Of a DNA stretch of 64,000 nucleotides, positions 49,401-58,313 are shown in pieces; position 1 is the first letter of the stretch; each line of letters begins with the position of its first letter. The translations under genes and the position numbers were made by a program. The notes under the pieces were generated by a model. That model was not told the origin of the DNA. It saw only the letters and a list, made by a program, of their open reading frames with translations, and searched no databases. This DNA is from Debaryomyces hansenii CBS767 (lineage: Eukaryota > Ascomycota > Pichiomycetes > Serinales > Debaryomycetaceae), in contig NC_006046.2 in assembly GCF_000006445.2 (NCBI RefSeq), positions 558,001 to 622,000 on the forward strand, in the 5' to 3' direction.

Positions 49401-51014
49401 TAGACCATTGATCAACCCTGAAATAAAACATAAAATAAACAAGACTAAGAAATTGATGATAACAGACAAATTCAATTGCCTTGAAATAAGAGACGATTTG
49501 GTTGGAGTGATACCCGAGTTCAACATAATTTTTGTTTCACTACCGGTGTAAACAACAACACCAATAACCCATTTTGTGTTTCTCAAGGTGGATCCTCTCA
49601 ACAAAACATTGTCATTATTAATTGCTTCTTTTTCATCTTCATTAATCAATTGGCCATTTGCGTCATAATTTTCATAATGAATTGTTCCTTTGAAGGTATA
49701 CAAATGACTGTTTGGCGCATCACATTCGATCCAAAATCTAGTGTTACCCAAGTCTTGAGAATGTTTAATGTTACCAGAACCACCACACTTCAATGAATTT
49801 TTAACCTTTAAATTAGTCTCACCATCCAAATTTTTAGTTTCAATATAACAATTTCCTTCAATGTCTGAAGATGATATAATGATCACATCAGCTGGAACTT
49901 CCTCGTTAGCTCTAATTCTAATAAAATCACCAATCGCGACATCCTTCCATCTACGATTTTTAAAGACAGTATTAGTAGAGTTATCAGCGAAAAGATGGGG
50001 ACTAACTATCGAATCGGACAACGGCTTAGAATGTACATTTCTTGAAACACGCGATTGCCCCGACTTTCTCGGCCTACTCGACGAGGGTCTATTCATCGAA
50101 GCTCTATTTGAAGCATACGAATATTCGGAATGCACAGTAGAAACTCTATGCAAGGCATTGATTTCCTCCTCTTTCTCTTGTCTAAGAAGATCAGCTTTAT
50201 TAGATTTTTTGCCAAACACCATAATAGCAGCTCTTTTCAACGCTTTGAAGAACTTATTAGTCTGTCTGGTGCAGGACTTTTTAAATTTCCTCCATGGACC
50301 CACATACGTGGTCAATACATTGGTATTATTCAACCCTTGCAATAAATGGATCGGCGAGTTATTCAACTCAGAGTCACTGGACCCTCTTCTGTAATCTTCG
50401 ATGGCGTCCTTGATGGCAGTAATACACACAATGACAATTAAAGGCACCGCTGCCAAACCAGGGTTTGGCACCCCAAAAATCTGGAACGCACCCAAGATAA
50501 CCAATATCAAGAAATATGTATTGGCCACATTTGTAAATTGAAACAAGATATTTTTGGGCAAAAACGATAATGGGGTATATTTAGTGGTTCTGATCTTATT
50601 TCTGGGATACATCAACAAAGGATGGCCCGTTTTGGAGTCCCTCAACTCCTCAGGCAACTCGTGGTTCACGTAAATGTATCTGGGGGTATTTCTGTAGATT
50701 TTCACCATATATTCGGGCATGGGTGCCATTCCCTTGTTGTAGAAGTACGCTTGTAACTTCTCCTTGAATGTAGGTGCTGGCGTTGTTACAAGATCCGACA
50801 CACGGTTCCTTGCATTCGTATTATTGTCCTTCGACACTCCGCTGTTGCCTTTTGACATCGGTGCCTCCGATGAGGTGGATCCCATCCCTTCGTTCTCGTG
50901 AACTATACCATCATCATGGGAATTTTTAGGCCACAGCGAGCTCTGCGACCCGTTATTTGAATCAAACGTATTCAACGCCAACGTAGATGGCGTCTGTTCG
51001 TTTCCGTCCGTCAT
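46413..51014 (-). CDS. DNF1: Phospholipid flippase, P4-ATPase Dnf1/Dnf2
   Basis: This is a 1533-residue P4-ATPase moving phosphatidylcholine/ethanolamine and lyso-lipids from the outer to the inner plasma-membrane leaflet, with a Lem3-type Cdc50 subunit. Landmarks are D-G-E-T at 397-400 (actuator loop), phosphorylated D632 in D-K-T-G-T-L-T, and the G-D-G-A-N-D-V hinge near 1100. Ten transmembrane helices are visible, with the Q-F-T-N-V-A-N-T-Y-F-L first-helix signature. Long N- and C-terminal cytosolic regions are rich in Ser/Thr, and the family placement is Dnf1/Dnf2 (1571 and 1612 in S. cerevisiae) rather than Drs2 or Neo1. The S. cerevisiae pair arose from genome duplication, so one gene corresponds to both. 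Confidence 0.93.
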   Translation of the reverse strand: MTDGNEQTPSTLALNTFDSNNGSQSSLWPKNSHDDGIVHENEGMGSTSSEAPMSKGNSGVSKDNNTNARNRVSDLVTTPAPTFKEKLQAYFYNKGMAPMPEYMVKIYRNTPRYIYVNHELPEELRDSKTGHPLLMYPRNKIRTTKYTPLSFLPKNILFQFTNVANTYFLILVILGAFQIFGVPNPGLAAVPLIVIVCITAIKDAIEDYRRGSSDSELNNSPIHLLQGLNNTNVLTTYVGPWRKFKKSCTRQTNKFFKALKRAAIMVFGKKSNKADLLRQEKEEEINALHRVSTVHSEYSYASNRASMNRPSSSRPRKSGQSRVSRNVHSKPLSDSIVSPHLFADNSTNTVFKNRRWKDVAIGDFIRIRANEEVPADVIIISSSDIEGNCYIETKNLDGETNLKVKNSLKCGGSGNIKHSQDLGNTRFWIECDAPNSHLYTFKGTIHYENYDANGQLINEDEKEAINNDNVLLRGSTLRNTKWVIGVVVYTGSETKIMLNSGITPTKSSLISRQLNLSVIINFLVLFILCFISGLINGLFYNKENVSRLYFDFKPYAPTAAANGVLAFFVALIIYQSLVPISLYISVEIIKTLQAFFIYSDIKMYYDRLDFPCIPKSWNISDDLGQIEYIFSDKTGTLTQNVMEFKKCTINGKSYGYAYTEAKQGLDKREGVDIVKEQEKWKHIIAENKTDMIDNLIKFSNNDQLNEEALTFISNDYVRDTITPELVSGKEQKEANEKFMYALALCHTVVTEQNSDNPNLRDFKAESPDEAALVAVARDVGIEFKERLRKSLVLNIYGKPREYELLQVIPFTSARKRMSCIIRTPDNRILLISKGADNVIFSRLDNNSNNEEVITRTALHLEDFAKEGLRTLCIAQKELDPNYFQNWLARYKEAYSSIDDSRDEIIDELDEEIEQNLILLGGTAIEDRLQLGVPDSIGILREAGIKLWVLTGDRIETAINIGFSCNLLENDMKLLVVRPDESDPGNVAYIDNLVTKYLQENFNMLNGTTDFNNEIKSLMSEAKNDHSSPTANFALIIDGAALAHIFGVLSNENESIQNLKNKFMLLGKQCKSVICCRVSPSQKASVVKMVKTSLHVMTLAIGDGANDVAMIQAANIGVGIAGEEGRQAVMSSDYAIGQFKYLTRLLLVHGRWSYKRLAEMIPCFFYKNVVFTLTCFWFGIYNDFDGSYLYEYTYLMFYNLAFTSLPIIVLAVLDQDVSDTVSLLVPQLYRSGILGLDWSQYKFSWYMFDGLYQSVISFYFPYLLMYKSFQNPQGLGLDHRFWIGVVAACISVTACNVYVLLQQYRWDWLTLLIVSISILLVYFWTGVWSSRVYAAEFYKAGAQILGTLACWCTIFIGIIFCLLPRFTFDFLMRNFRPSDTDIIREKALAGEYDDYPEVYDPTDLEDVEKHRILSDLKHGDPSVLERIGNNIKEEKNEDPFDTGSTVEKSNTLKRTFKTIKRHATVSKSRKNTIASNNINKLDLNQLRLQMMKEGQYTTARNSLDRIQTTHELPGLTQAETLLSYHTRTSINFER

Positions 51015-51801
51015 CGACTATCTTATTTTTACACTTATTAATATCCTCACTTAGTACTCTCAATACTCTTATTGGGAAAGTCTCCTGGAAAGTGATTTTT
51101 CTAGCAAATCGACTAGCAAATTATCAAATTCTAGCGCCTTCAACTTATATTTGTAAGCACCTATGAACCGTAGTCTCTACCTTCAATAGTTCTACAACCT
51201 TTCTGTTTATCCGATGTTGATACTTCAAGGATGTATAATCGGAATAAATTTTGACCACTACCCGCTCTGTTATATGCAGGAAATATATTACCGCCAAAGC
51301 AACCGGTCTTGAAACATACATAAACATGCAATCGAAACGGAATACACGGCTCTCTGCGTCGTGTCATCTACATGACTAGGGTTATCTACATACGCATGGT
51401 GGGCTGCACTCAAGGAGTAGCAAATTTGGGCCTGAAAACCTGCAAGAGTTTTTTTGGGGCTAGATCTCTCGACAGGGTGCGTTATTTAAAGAAGTTACAA
51501 TGTTATTGTGTCGGGTATCAAATACATTTAGGCCCGGCCGAGACGGAGATGTAGCCCAATCGAGAAAAAGAAAATACTAGATCCAGACACCTAGAAGACA
51601 GAAACACCAGCATACTTCCAAACACCAGATCTACACCCTACACCAGAAGTTCGGCAGACGGGGTTACCCGGCCACGAAGAAAAAAAATGTTGTCGACTTT
51701 CACCACTGTGAGCCTGGTGAAAAGTTCAACGAGCGGACATAATTAGCTAGTTCTTGTGTTGAAAGCAGTATATCTAGTACAGAATAACAAAAAAAACTAC
51801 A
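51015..51801. other. Divergent promoter region DNF1/EGD2
   Basis: This 787-bp region serves the flippase (-) and the strongly expressed EGD2 (+). A CTAGGGTTA at 51376-51384 resembles a Tbf1 (telomere-repeat) site, as used at translation genes in Candida. Purine-rich tracts lie between 51560 and 51690. No gene-like frame is present. Confidence 0.5.
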
Positions 51802-52344
51802 ATGTCTATCGAAGAAATCCCACAAGGCGCTGACGTCTCCATCTTATCCAAGAACGAAAAGAAGGCCAGAGAATTGATCAAGAAATTGAACTTGAAGCAA
51901 ATCAAGGGTATTACCAGAGTCACCTTCAAGCAAAGAGGTAACTTAATCTACGCTATTGATCAACCAGATGTTTTCAGATCTTCTGCTGGTACCTATGTTG
52001 TCTTCGGTGAAGCCAAGGTCGATGACATGAACAAGAGAATTGCTGAAGCTCAACAACAGCAAGCTCAACAAGACGCTCTTTCTAAGGCTGCTGGTGAAAC
52101 TGGTGAAGCTGGTGAAGAAGACAAGTCCCAAGATGCCATTACCGCTGACTTGGAAAAGGCTTCTCTTAACACCAACAAGATTGAAGAAGAAGAAGCTGAT
52201 GATGGTGAAGTTGACGAATCCGGATTAGATGCCAAGGACATCGACATTATCGTTGAACAAACCCAAGTTTCCAGAGCTAAGGCTGTCAAGGCTTTGAGAG
52301 TTCACGACGGTGACATGGTCAACGCCATCATGGAATTGTCTTAG
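51802..52344 (+). CDS. EGD2: Nascent-polypeptide-associated complex subunit alpha (Egd2)
   Basis: This is a 180-residue ribosome-associated chaperone subunit that pairs with Egd1 to shield emerging chains and influence targeting to ER and mitochondria. The NAC domain (about 18-80) contains G-I-T-R-V-T-F-K-Q-R-G-N and T-Y-V-V-F-G-E-A-K. A Gln-rich and then acidic linker (85-140) leads to the C-terminal UBA domain (about 142-180), ending A-I-M-E-L-S. The size equals S. cerevisiae Egd2 (174). Codon use is highly biased and contains no CTG, as expected for an abundant protein in this clade. Confidence 0.96.
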   Translation: MSIEEIPQGADVSILSKNEKKARELIKKLNLKQIKGITRVTFKQRGNLIYAIDQPDVFRSSAGTYVVFGEAKVDDMNKRIAEAQQQQAQQDALSKAAGETGEAGEEDKSQDAITADLEKASLNTNKIEEEEADDGEVDESGLDAKDIDIIVEQTQVSRAKAVKALRVHDGDMVNAIMELS

Positions 52345-52437
52345 TTTAGGAGTATATTATCACGTTATAATACACGCAGTAGGCTTACAATAGAGGGCAC
52401 AATTAAATTGTAGTATTAGCAGAGGATATATGCATAG

Positions 52438-53481
52438 TTAGGAGTCTTTGAGAGGCGACTCGTTAGTCAGTCTATTAAATGACGAAGAATGGGTGTCTTT
52501 GGGATCGATAAGAATCGGTTCGCCGGAAACCGGGTCTGGGCTTGGTTTGTCCATTACATCGTCAATCAGGGGCCTGTGCAATGCTCGATCTACTGCAAGG
52601 GGGGTAGCTTTGTTCGATTCGAGCTCTTCGGTTTCAATGGGGGTGGTTGTTTCCTCGATTTCGGTTTCACCATTCAAAAACCCGCAATTAGGACAGATAT
52701 ACGATACTTTGAACGGATTGGTGCTTCCTGGAGGTGCTAGCCCGTTGTGAGTCAAACATTGCTTGCAGATCAACGCATATCTATTCTCAATGGCCTCGTT
52801 ATTGTCCGATCCAACAATAAAATCCAACACCCGGTCTTGAAACGTTCTGGGTTTCTGCACTGGAGGGTTTTCCTGGAGACTCTGCAATCTCTTAATAATC
52901 TGCTGCTGTTGCTGTTGTTGTTGGGCATTTGCCGAGTTAATTTGGCGTGATGCACCCACCTGTTTCTCGGCGGTCGCTTTGTTACCAGTCTCATCCTTCG
53001 ATTTCTTTCTCACGTCCTGGTTTCCATACTTGTTTAACAATTCGTTCGTGGTGTTGAAATTCGTGATTTTCTTCAATTCCTCGATCTTGAGAGAATGCTT
53101 CTTCTTCAATGTTTGAAGGCGTTTCTCCCGTCTCCCAACCGAAAGCCTGAATATGCTATTGATCAAATACACTATCAAGTACCCCACGACTGGAAATCCC
53201 ACCAACACCATAAGCTGATCATTGGACTGGCTTTCAATGAAATTGACGATCTTATTTCTTGCAATTGGCGACCTTGGAACCTTCTGATATATATAAACAA
53301 GAATTAATGCATATGTAGTTAAGAAAATTTTGCTTAAGGAGAATACCCACCGTTTTGATTTGCCTTTCAAACTGTAGATTTGCAGTTGTGTATTAGAGAT
53401 CTGCCTGGTCAATTGGGTTAATTCTTTCTCGAAAGTATCAGGGTCAAACCCCTTCAGCTTGAATATTCCGAAGACTCCCAT
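52438..53481 (-). CDS. LNP1: Lunapark family ER-junction protein Lnp1
   Basis: This is a 347-residue ER membrane protein that stabilises three-way tubule junctions and counteracts Sey1/atlastin-driven fusion. An N-terminal helix is followed by two close transmembrane segments (about 45-67 and 91-113), giving both ends in the cytosol. A coiled coil lies at 117-150. A Gln run and the zinc ribbon C239-x2-C242...C263-x2-C266 follow, the lunapark domain. The tail is disordered and acidic. The length exceeds S. cerevisiae Lnp1 (278) through the linker and tail. It converges on EGD2 (93 bp) and is divergent from the next gene. Confidence 0.92.
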   Translation of the reverse strand: MGVFGIFKLKGFDPDTFEKELTQLTRQISNTQLQIYSLKGKSKRWVFSLSKIFLTTYALILVYIYQKVPRSPIARNKIVNFIESQSNDQLMVLVGFPVVGYLIVYLINSIFRLSVGRREKRLQTLKKKHSLKIEELKKITNFNTTNELLNKYGNQDVRKKSKDETGNKATAEKQVGASRQINSANAQQQQQQQQIIKRLQSLQENPPVQKPRTFQDRVLDFIVGSDNNEAIENRYALICKQCLTHNGLAPPGSTNPFKVSYICPNCGFLNGETEIEETTTPIETEELESNKATPLAVDRALHRPLIDDVMDKPSPDPVSGEPILIDPKDTHSSSFNRLTNESPLKDS

Positions 53482-53572
53482 TGTTAGATTAAGTCTTTTC
53501 TTCTATCCAGTATATATTCTTTTGCATGTATTGTTTGTAAGATAGTCGAATTTTAGCGATGATGATTGCTTT

Positions 53573-53578
53573 CACGTG
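53573..53578. promoter_or_regulatory. CACGTG E-box in divergent promoter LNP1/53660
   Basis: A CACGTG core lies 82-87 bp before the + gene and 92-97 bp before the LNP1 start. Cbf1-type factors bind this core; the target is not determined. Confidence 0.4.
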
Positions 53579-53659
53579 GAAAAATTGTCCTACAAATATT
53601 AGTATATCAAATCGATTAACGAAGTCTTCGGATAGATTATTACGGCATTTCGAGATATA

Positions 53660-54607
53660 ATGACATATACGGTGGGGGATAGAAGAATAAGTATCGACAA
53701 CGATGAATTAGATGCCTCAGAAAAGGAGTTGATACTAGCACACTTGAAATTATTCAAATATTGCCTAAATAATGCCTCATACAAGTTTTTGATAAGCCTG
53801 AAGAAAATCGTACATTTGTACAGTGATATCATTACGATATACAGCACGTTGTTAAGAAAAGTACCCAACTACGATGACATCACACTTATGACTAATAGAA
53901 CTCGGTTGAACTTGTTAAAATTAGAAGATGACTTCAATAAGATCCTCGGTGATAAATGTCAAGGCGATCACTCGAACAAGGGAAAATGGGAGGACAAAAA
54001 CTACGAGGTAGAAGTCAAAAGGATCTGTTTACTATGCGTCGAGTCGTTGAACGAAATTTTTGAGTTGATAGTCAAGAATTTGAACTGCATCGATGTTTTT
54101 TTCAACAGCTTCGATAATTTGAAAAAGCTTTTAATACCGTTTTTGTCGAGCCAGACAAAATCCATACAAAAACTGATGGTCAAGGCGTTGTATCTATTCA
54201 AGTTGACCACCATAGTAGACGAGGTGAGCTCGATAAAGGAACTAACACCCACCATCATCAAGCAATTACGCAAAATCGAGAAAATCACCGGGGGGATTGA
54301 ACGAGAACTGATTATTCTTGACACTGCATTTGTAACATTTGATCCGTCGTTGCAGCAATATACTAGCATCTTACTCGGGAAGGCCATTTTAAAGAGGGAT
54401 GTCGCTGACGCAGACTGTCAGATCATAAGGCGCAGAGAAGTATGTTTCCAGGCTGCAGAGCATGTGGTCAGCATTCCCTTGACCGAAGATCAGTCGTCCA
54501 ATCTCTCCATGAAGCATTTAGTTAAATACATCGTCTACATCTGTATTTTGTTGGCCATCGTTCTGAGTTTGGTACTTTACAGGATAGTCAAGGTCATGGT
54601 TGGATGA
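53660..54607 (+). CDS. Unrecognised helical protein with a C-terminal membrane anchor
   Basis: This 315-residue protein does not match a family I recognise. It is predicted mostly alpha-helical. Residues 20-95 and 115-270 are dominated by heptad-like Leu/Ile/Lys patterns, and short Cys-containing helices occur around 118-145. A single strongly hydrophobic segment (about 288-309) ends five residues before the C-terminus, with Arg and Lys around it, so the protein is likely tail-anchored with the bulk in the cytosol. SNARE or SNARE-like (Sec20, Use1), fission/fusion-adaptor or ER-contact roles are possible, but no motif proves any. Coding is well supported: ATG start, continuous frame, clean promoter spacing. 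Confidence 0.7.
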   Translation: MTYTVGDRRISIDNDELDASEKELILAHLKLFKYCLNNASYKFLISLKKIVHLYSDIITIYSTLLRKVPNYDDITLMTNRTRLNLLKLEDDFNKILGDKCQGDHSNKGKWEDKNYEVEVKRICLLCVESLNEIFELIVKNLNCIDVFFNSFDNLKKLLIPFLSSQTKSIQKLMVKALYLFKLTTIVDEVSSIKELTPTIIKQLRKIEKITGGIERELIILDTAFVTFDPSLQQYTSILLGKAILKRDVADADCQIIRRREVCFQAAEHVVSIPLTEDQSSNLSMKHLVKYIVYICILLAIVLSLVLYRIVKVMVG

Positions 54608-55017
54608 GTGGAGGCCAATACTCGAAATAATCATTGTATCAATAGAGAAAGTAGTACCTCATCATATAATTACACCCCACATGTCTTCCACACCTTGTTA
54701 TATAGTGACATATAGTTAATATCATCAAATAAACGCTTGTATTATTGAACGTGTAGAGGGTGTTGATAGTATGTAATGTTGTTACACAAAAGCCATTATA
54801 TCTGAAAGTTCCATCATCACCAAATAAATGAAAACATACTCCAAGACTAGGTATATTACAAGAAACTATTTAAATAACGATAGTCGTCGTTAAGAGGATA
54901 ATTGAACTGGACAACTTATATTGAGCTATTATACATTCATTGATATATGATCATAATTTGTGTTTGATTAGAAGTGATTATTAGTTACGTCGATTAGAAA
55001 ACGTTAAGTAATATACA
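54608..55017. other. Upstream region of MBP1
   Basis: This 410-bp AT-rich spacer between the 53660 gene and MBP1 (same strand) contains a 6-codon upstream ORF (54947-54967) 50 nt before the MBP1 ATG. No ACGCGT (autoregulatory) site is visible. Confidence 0.5.
54947..54967 (+). promoter_or_regulatory. Six-codon upstream ORF before MBP1
   Basis: ATG ATC ATA ATT TGT GTT TGA ends 50 nt before the MBP1 start. It is relevant only if the transcript begins upstream of 54947. Confidence 0.3.
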
Positions 55018-57732
55018 ATGGCCGATAATACACAAATTTACTCGGCGACGTATTCAAATGTGCCAGTTTTTGAATTCGTGACTCTGGAAGGGCCCATAAT
55101 GAGAAGGAAACTGGATTCATGGATAAATGCAACGCACATCTTGAAAATTGCCAAATTTCCTAAGGCCAAAAGGACGAGGATATTGGAAAAGGACGTACAG
55201 ACCGGGGTACACGAAAAGGTGCAAGGGGGTTATGGGAAGTATCAAGGGACGTATGTTCCATTGGATTTGGGGGCTGATATAGCTAAGAATTTTGGGGTGT
55301 TTGATAGCTTGAGACCCATTTTTGAGTTTACTTATGTAGAAGGAAAATCTGAAACTCCACCACCAGCACCAAAACACAGCCATGCGTCCGCATCGAATGT
55401 AGCCAAGAGACAATCGAGTGTGAACAATTCTTCTGGGGATGCCAATAGTCTGAATAAGACGTCACACGCAAGAAAAACAAAGAGTATGACTTCGTTGTCT
55501 GGAGAGCCACCAAAAAAGAGAGGCAGACCTAAACGAGTTCCTATGCAAAATAACATAGAGCCAAGCTTACAGCATACAGACACGACTCCAATAACCACCA
55601 TTCCAGAATCAGGCCCAAGTATTGGAACGTTCAACAACAAAAAGTCGTTGGGCCATCCCACCTTAACCAGACAGGACACCGAACAAGATGCATTGCAGAT
55701 AATGGCTAGTAATATGAGCGCCAATCAAGAAGACCTCGAGTTAGCAGACAAGAGTAGTGATGAGGATATGGGTAACAGAACACCAATTGATACACAGGAT
55801 GAAAATATACACCATGAGGATAATGACGAATTAATGACCGGAAGAGAATTATTTGGCACACCTAGAAATTCGTTTGAGAGAATTGTACAATCCCACAATC
55901 AAAGTCATAACCACCTTAATGGTTCCATTCACGATCCCTACGGACTACTGCAGTATCACCATCATACAAGTCATACTCACTCAATGAGAGATGATGCAAT
56001 ATATGCAGACTACTTTACCAATTTATTGAATTACTTTTTGGAAGACGGAAACAACAAGGTACGATCCACTCAGGAAAGCAATATACCAGACAAAATTTTA
56101 AATCCACCGCAACCATTATCTAAAATAAATATAACTCAACCAGTCGATAATGAAGGGAATACCATTTTCCATTGGGCATGCTCAATGGCAAATAATGGAA
56201 TGATTGAATTTTTGTTAGCAACCTTTGAAAGTTTTTTAAACTCCGATTTAAAAAACAATAGAGGAGAAACACCATTAATGTTTTTGGTGAAATTCAGTAA
56301 TTCTTACCAATTGAAGAATTTTCCAACATTGTTGGACCTACTCTTTGACTCTATACTATCGATTGATAACTATGGTCGGACTGTGTTGCATCATATTGCC
56401 CTTGCTGCAAATAATCTCACCAGTGAAGGCTCGATTAATGCAAACACCGATATTCACACTTTTAAGAAGAATAAGGAGAGGTTTGCCAGATACTATATGG
56501 AGTGCTTATTTGCAAAGATAATCGAATTTCAGGAAATTCGGGATCTGCAAGAAATAGAAAATAAAAAGCTTTCACTTAGTGACAAGAAGGAGCTAATTGC
56601 TAAGTTTATCAACCATCAAGATATTGATGGTAACACGGCATTCCATATAGTTGCTTACAACTTAAACAAAAAGTGCATTAAAGTATTCATAAGCTACCAC
56701 AAATATATCAATTTTCATTTGAAGAATTTGGTGTCTTACACAGTGGAGGAATACTTAGCATCACATAATCATGTATTGAGATTGGATACCAGCAATGACG
56801 ATTCTAAGGAAATTCAGGATATCCAGGAAGAGGCATACAAATATTTGAACCCCCAGTTTCAGGGTAATAATTTAACAATAAGAAATAACAGCACCCAAAG
56901 TTTTGAGTCCCAGATGTATTTTTCAAAAATGGCGGTTAACTTGCAGAATACCACTGCTAATTTAATAACAGAGAAGTTAACCGAATTGGCATACATTGTT
57001 GATAAGGAATTGTCAGAGAAGGATGAAAAGCTATTAATGTACTTCAAATTATTAAAAGCCATTGGTCACGAAAAGCTATTATCACAAAGGGCCGTATTAC
57101 AGTTTTTCAAATTAGAATATTTGATTGACGATATTATGGCTGATTACGATCAAAACAATAGCGATAATCTCATAATTGACACGGAAAAGGATAGAATTAT
57201 ACAGGACGAGATCAACCGATTGATAAGTGATTTAAGTTTCCAATTCTTGCAGAGAAAGGACCAGTTAGACCAGGTGTTTATGAAGTACAAAGCAATTTCT
57301 AGTGCGATACAAAACACTAAGGTAGCCGAACTAGCATCCACTCTTTCACAACATGAGTCGAACTCGTCGTCCACCGAAGACGAAACCCCTTCGGAACAAG
57401 TCCGCTTGTCAATCGAACTACAAACGCAAATCGTCAAGTACAAGCAAATGCTTCACAAGCTCCATCAACAGCATTTGCAAGTGCCTCTTTCGTCGCTCAA
57501 CGACAATACGGACACCAAGGAAAACAAAGAAAACATCAAAGAGGAGTCCCAAACCAACGACACCGCGGAGCCTGCGCCTCACTCCGTTATCGCCAAGTAC
57601 CCAAAGGACGACAAACTCCACAAATACTGTAAATTAATAGCTCTATGCTGCGGCATGAATTTCAACGACGTGGAGAACTCCATCGACTTGATCGAACAGT
57701 CATTATCCAAATCAGCCCCCAACATGCAATAA
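55018..57732 (+). CDS. MBP1: Cell-cycle transcription factor Mbp1 (APSES DNA-binding subunit of MBF)
   Basis: This is a 904-residue G1/S regulator that binds ACGCGT (MCB) elements with Swi6 and drives DNA-synthesis genes. The N-terminal KilA-N/APSES domain (about 12-105) shows K-L-D-S-W-I-N-A-T-H-I-L-K-I and the wing with Q-G-G-Y-G-K-Y-Q-G-T-Y-V-P. A basic linker (P-K-K-R-G-R-P-K near 165) resembles an AT-hook. Ankyrin repeats lie at about 380-410, 450-470 and 535-560. The C-terminal helical region binds Swi6. Mbp1 rather than Swi4 is suggested by the spacing. Length compares with 833 in S. cerevisiae. Confidence 0.9.
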   Translation: MADNTQIYSATYSNVPVFEFVTLEGPIMRRKLDSWINATHILKIAKFPKAKRTRILEKDVQTGVHEKVQGGYGKYQGTYVPLDLGADIAKNFGVFDSLRPIFEFTYVEGKSETPPPAPKHSHASASNVAKRQSSVNNSSGDANSLNKTSHARKTKSMTSLSGEPPKKRGRPKRVPMQNNIEPSLQHTDTTPITTIPESGPSIGTFNNKKSLGHPTLTRQDTEQDALQIMASNMSANQEDLELADKSSDEDMGNRTPIDTQDENIHHEDNDELMTGRELFGTPRNSFERIVQSHNQSHNHLNGSIHDPYGLLQYHHHTSHTHSMRDDAIYADYFTNLLNYFLEDGNNKVRSTQESNIPDKILNPPQPLSKINITQPVDNEGNTIFHWACSMANNGMIEFLLATFESFLNSDLKNNRGETPLMFLVKFSNSYQLKNFPTLLDLLFDSILSIDNYGRTVLHHIALAANNLTSEGSINANTDIHTFKKNKERFARYYMECLFAKIIEFQEIRDLQEIENKKLSLSDKKELIAKFINHQDIDGNTAFHIVAYNLNKKCIKVFISYHKYINFHLKNLVSYTVEEYLASHNHVLRLDTSNDDSKEIQDIQEEAYKYLNPQFQGNNLTIRNNSTQSFESQMYFSKMAVNLQNTTANLITEKLTELAYIVDKELSEKDEKLLMYFKLLKAIGHEKLLSQRAVLQFFKLEYLIDDIMADYDQNNSDNLIIDTEKDRIIQDEINRLISDLSFQFLQRKDQLDQVFMKYKAISSAIQNTKVAELASTLSQHESNSSSTEDETPSEQVRLSIELQTQIVKYKQMLHKLHQQHLQVPLSSLNDNTDTKENKENIKEESQTNDTAEPAPHSVIAKYPKDDKLHKYCKLIALCCGMNFNDVENSIDLIEQSLSKSAPNMQ

Positions 57733-58313
57733 TCTTACTTTATAACTGTATTAATATAACTGTACCTATAATTGACATAATATTTCATAAGTATTCGCTT
57801 TATTCTGTACTATCGTATTTGTATCAATCCTGATTTTCTACTACGAAATCACCACTACACTATCATCATTTGACACTACATTCCTTTAACCTGATTTTCA
57901 GTTGCCTCTAGACAATCTGTCGATCAAGCATCACATACTACAGCCTCGTATGGAGTACCTAATGCGCCTCGTATTACGCACAGTATAGAGCTGTCTCTCA
58001 AATGCCCATCACCGTTTTTAAAGTTCATCCCTCTCGACGATGCTGTGTTTCCGCTTCGTCCCCTGTGGCTTACAGACTAGTAATTGTGCTGTTTCCTTGG
58101 GTTTCACGCGCATGGCTTATAACTATTGCTTACAATGGCTCAATCTAAGGCCGTTTGAGCCTATCAGAAAGTTGCGCGAAGCGTGGCTAAAATTTTTGCA
58201 TAATGGCTGATTCTATACATATTCGACTTGTTTTATTAATTGAGTTATAGAGTAGGTGATATAAGACTTCGAAGGCAGCAAAATAGAGAAATAACGCGTT
58301 CATAGTATTCAAG
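57733..58313. other. Upstream region of the BMT-family gene
   Basis: This 581-bp region has a C-rich zone with CCCCT (58060-58064). Close to the gene lies ACGCGT (58294-58299), only 15 nt before the ATG and therefore likely in the transcribed leader. No coding frame is convincing. Confidence 0.5.

Noticed and set aside
58294..58299. ACGCGT as an MBF site for the BMT-family gene
   Set aside because: Only 15 nt before the ATG, probably inside the transcript, so unlikely to be a promoter element.
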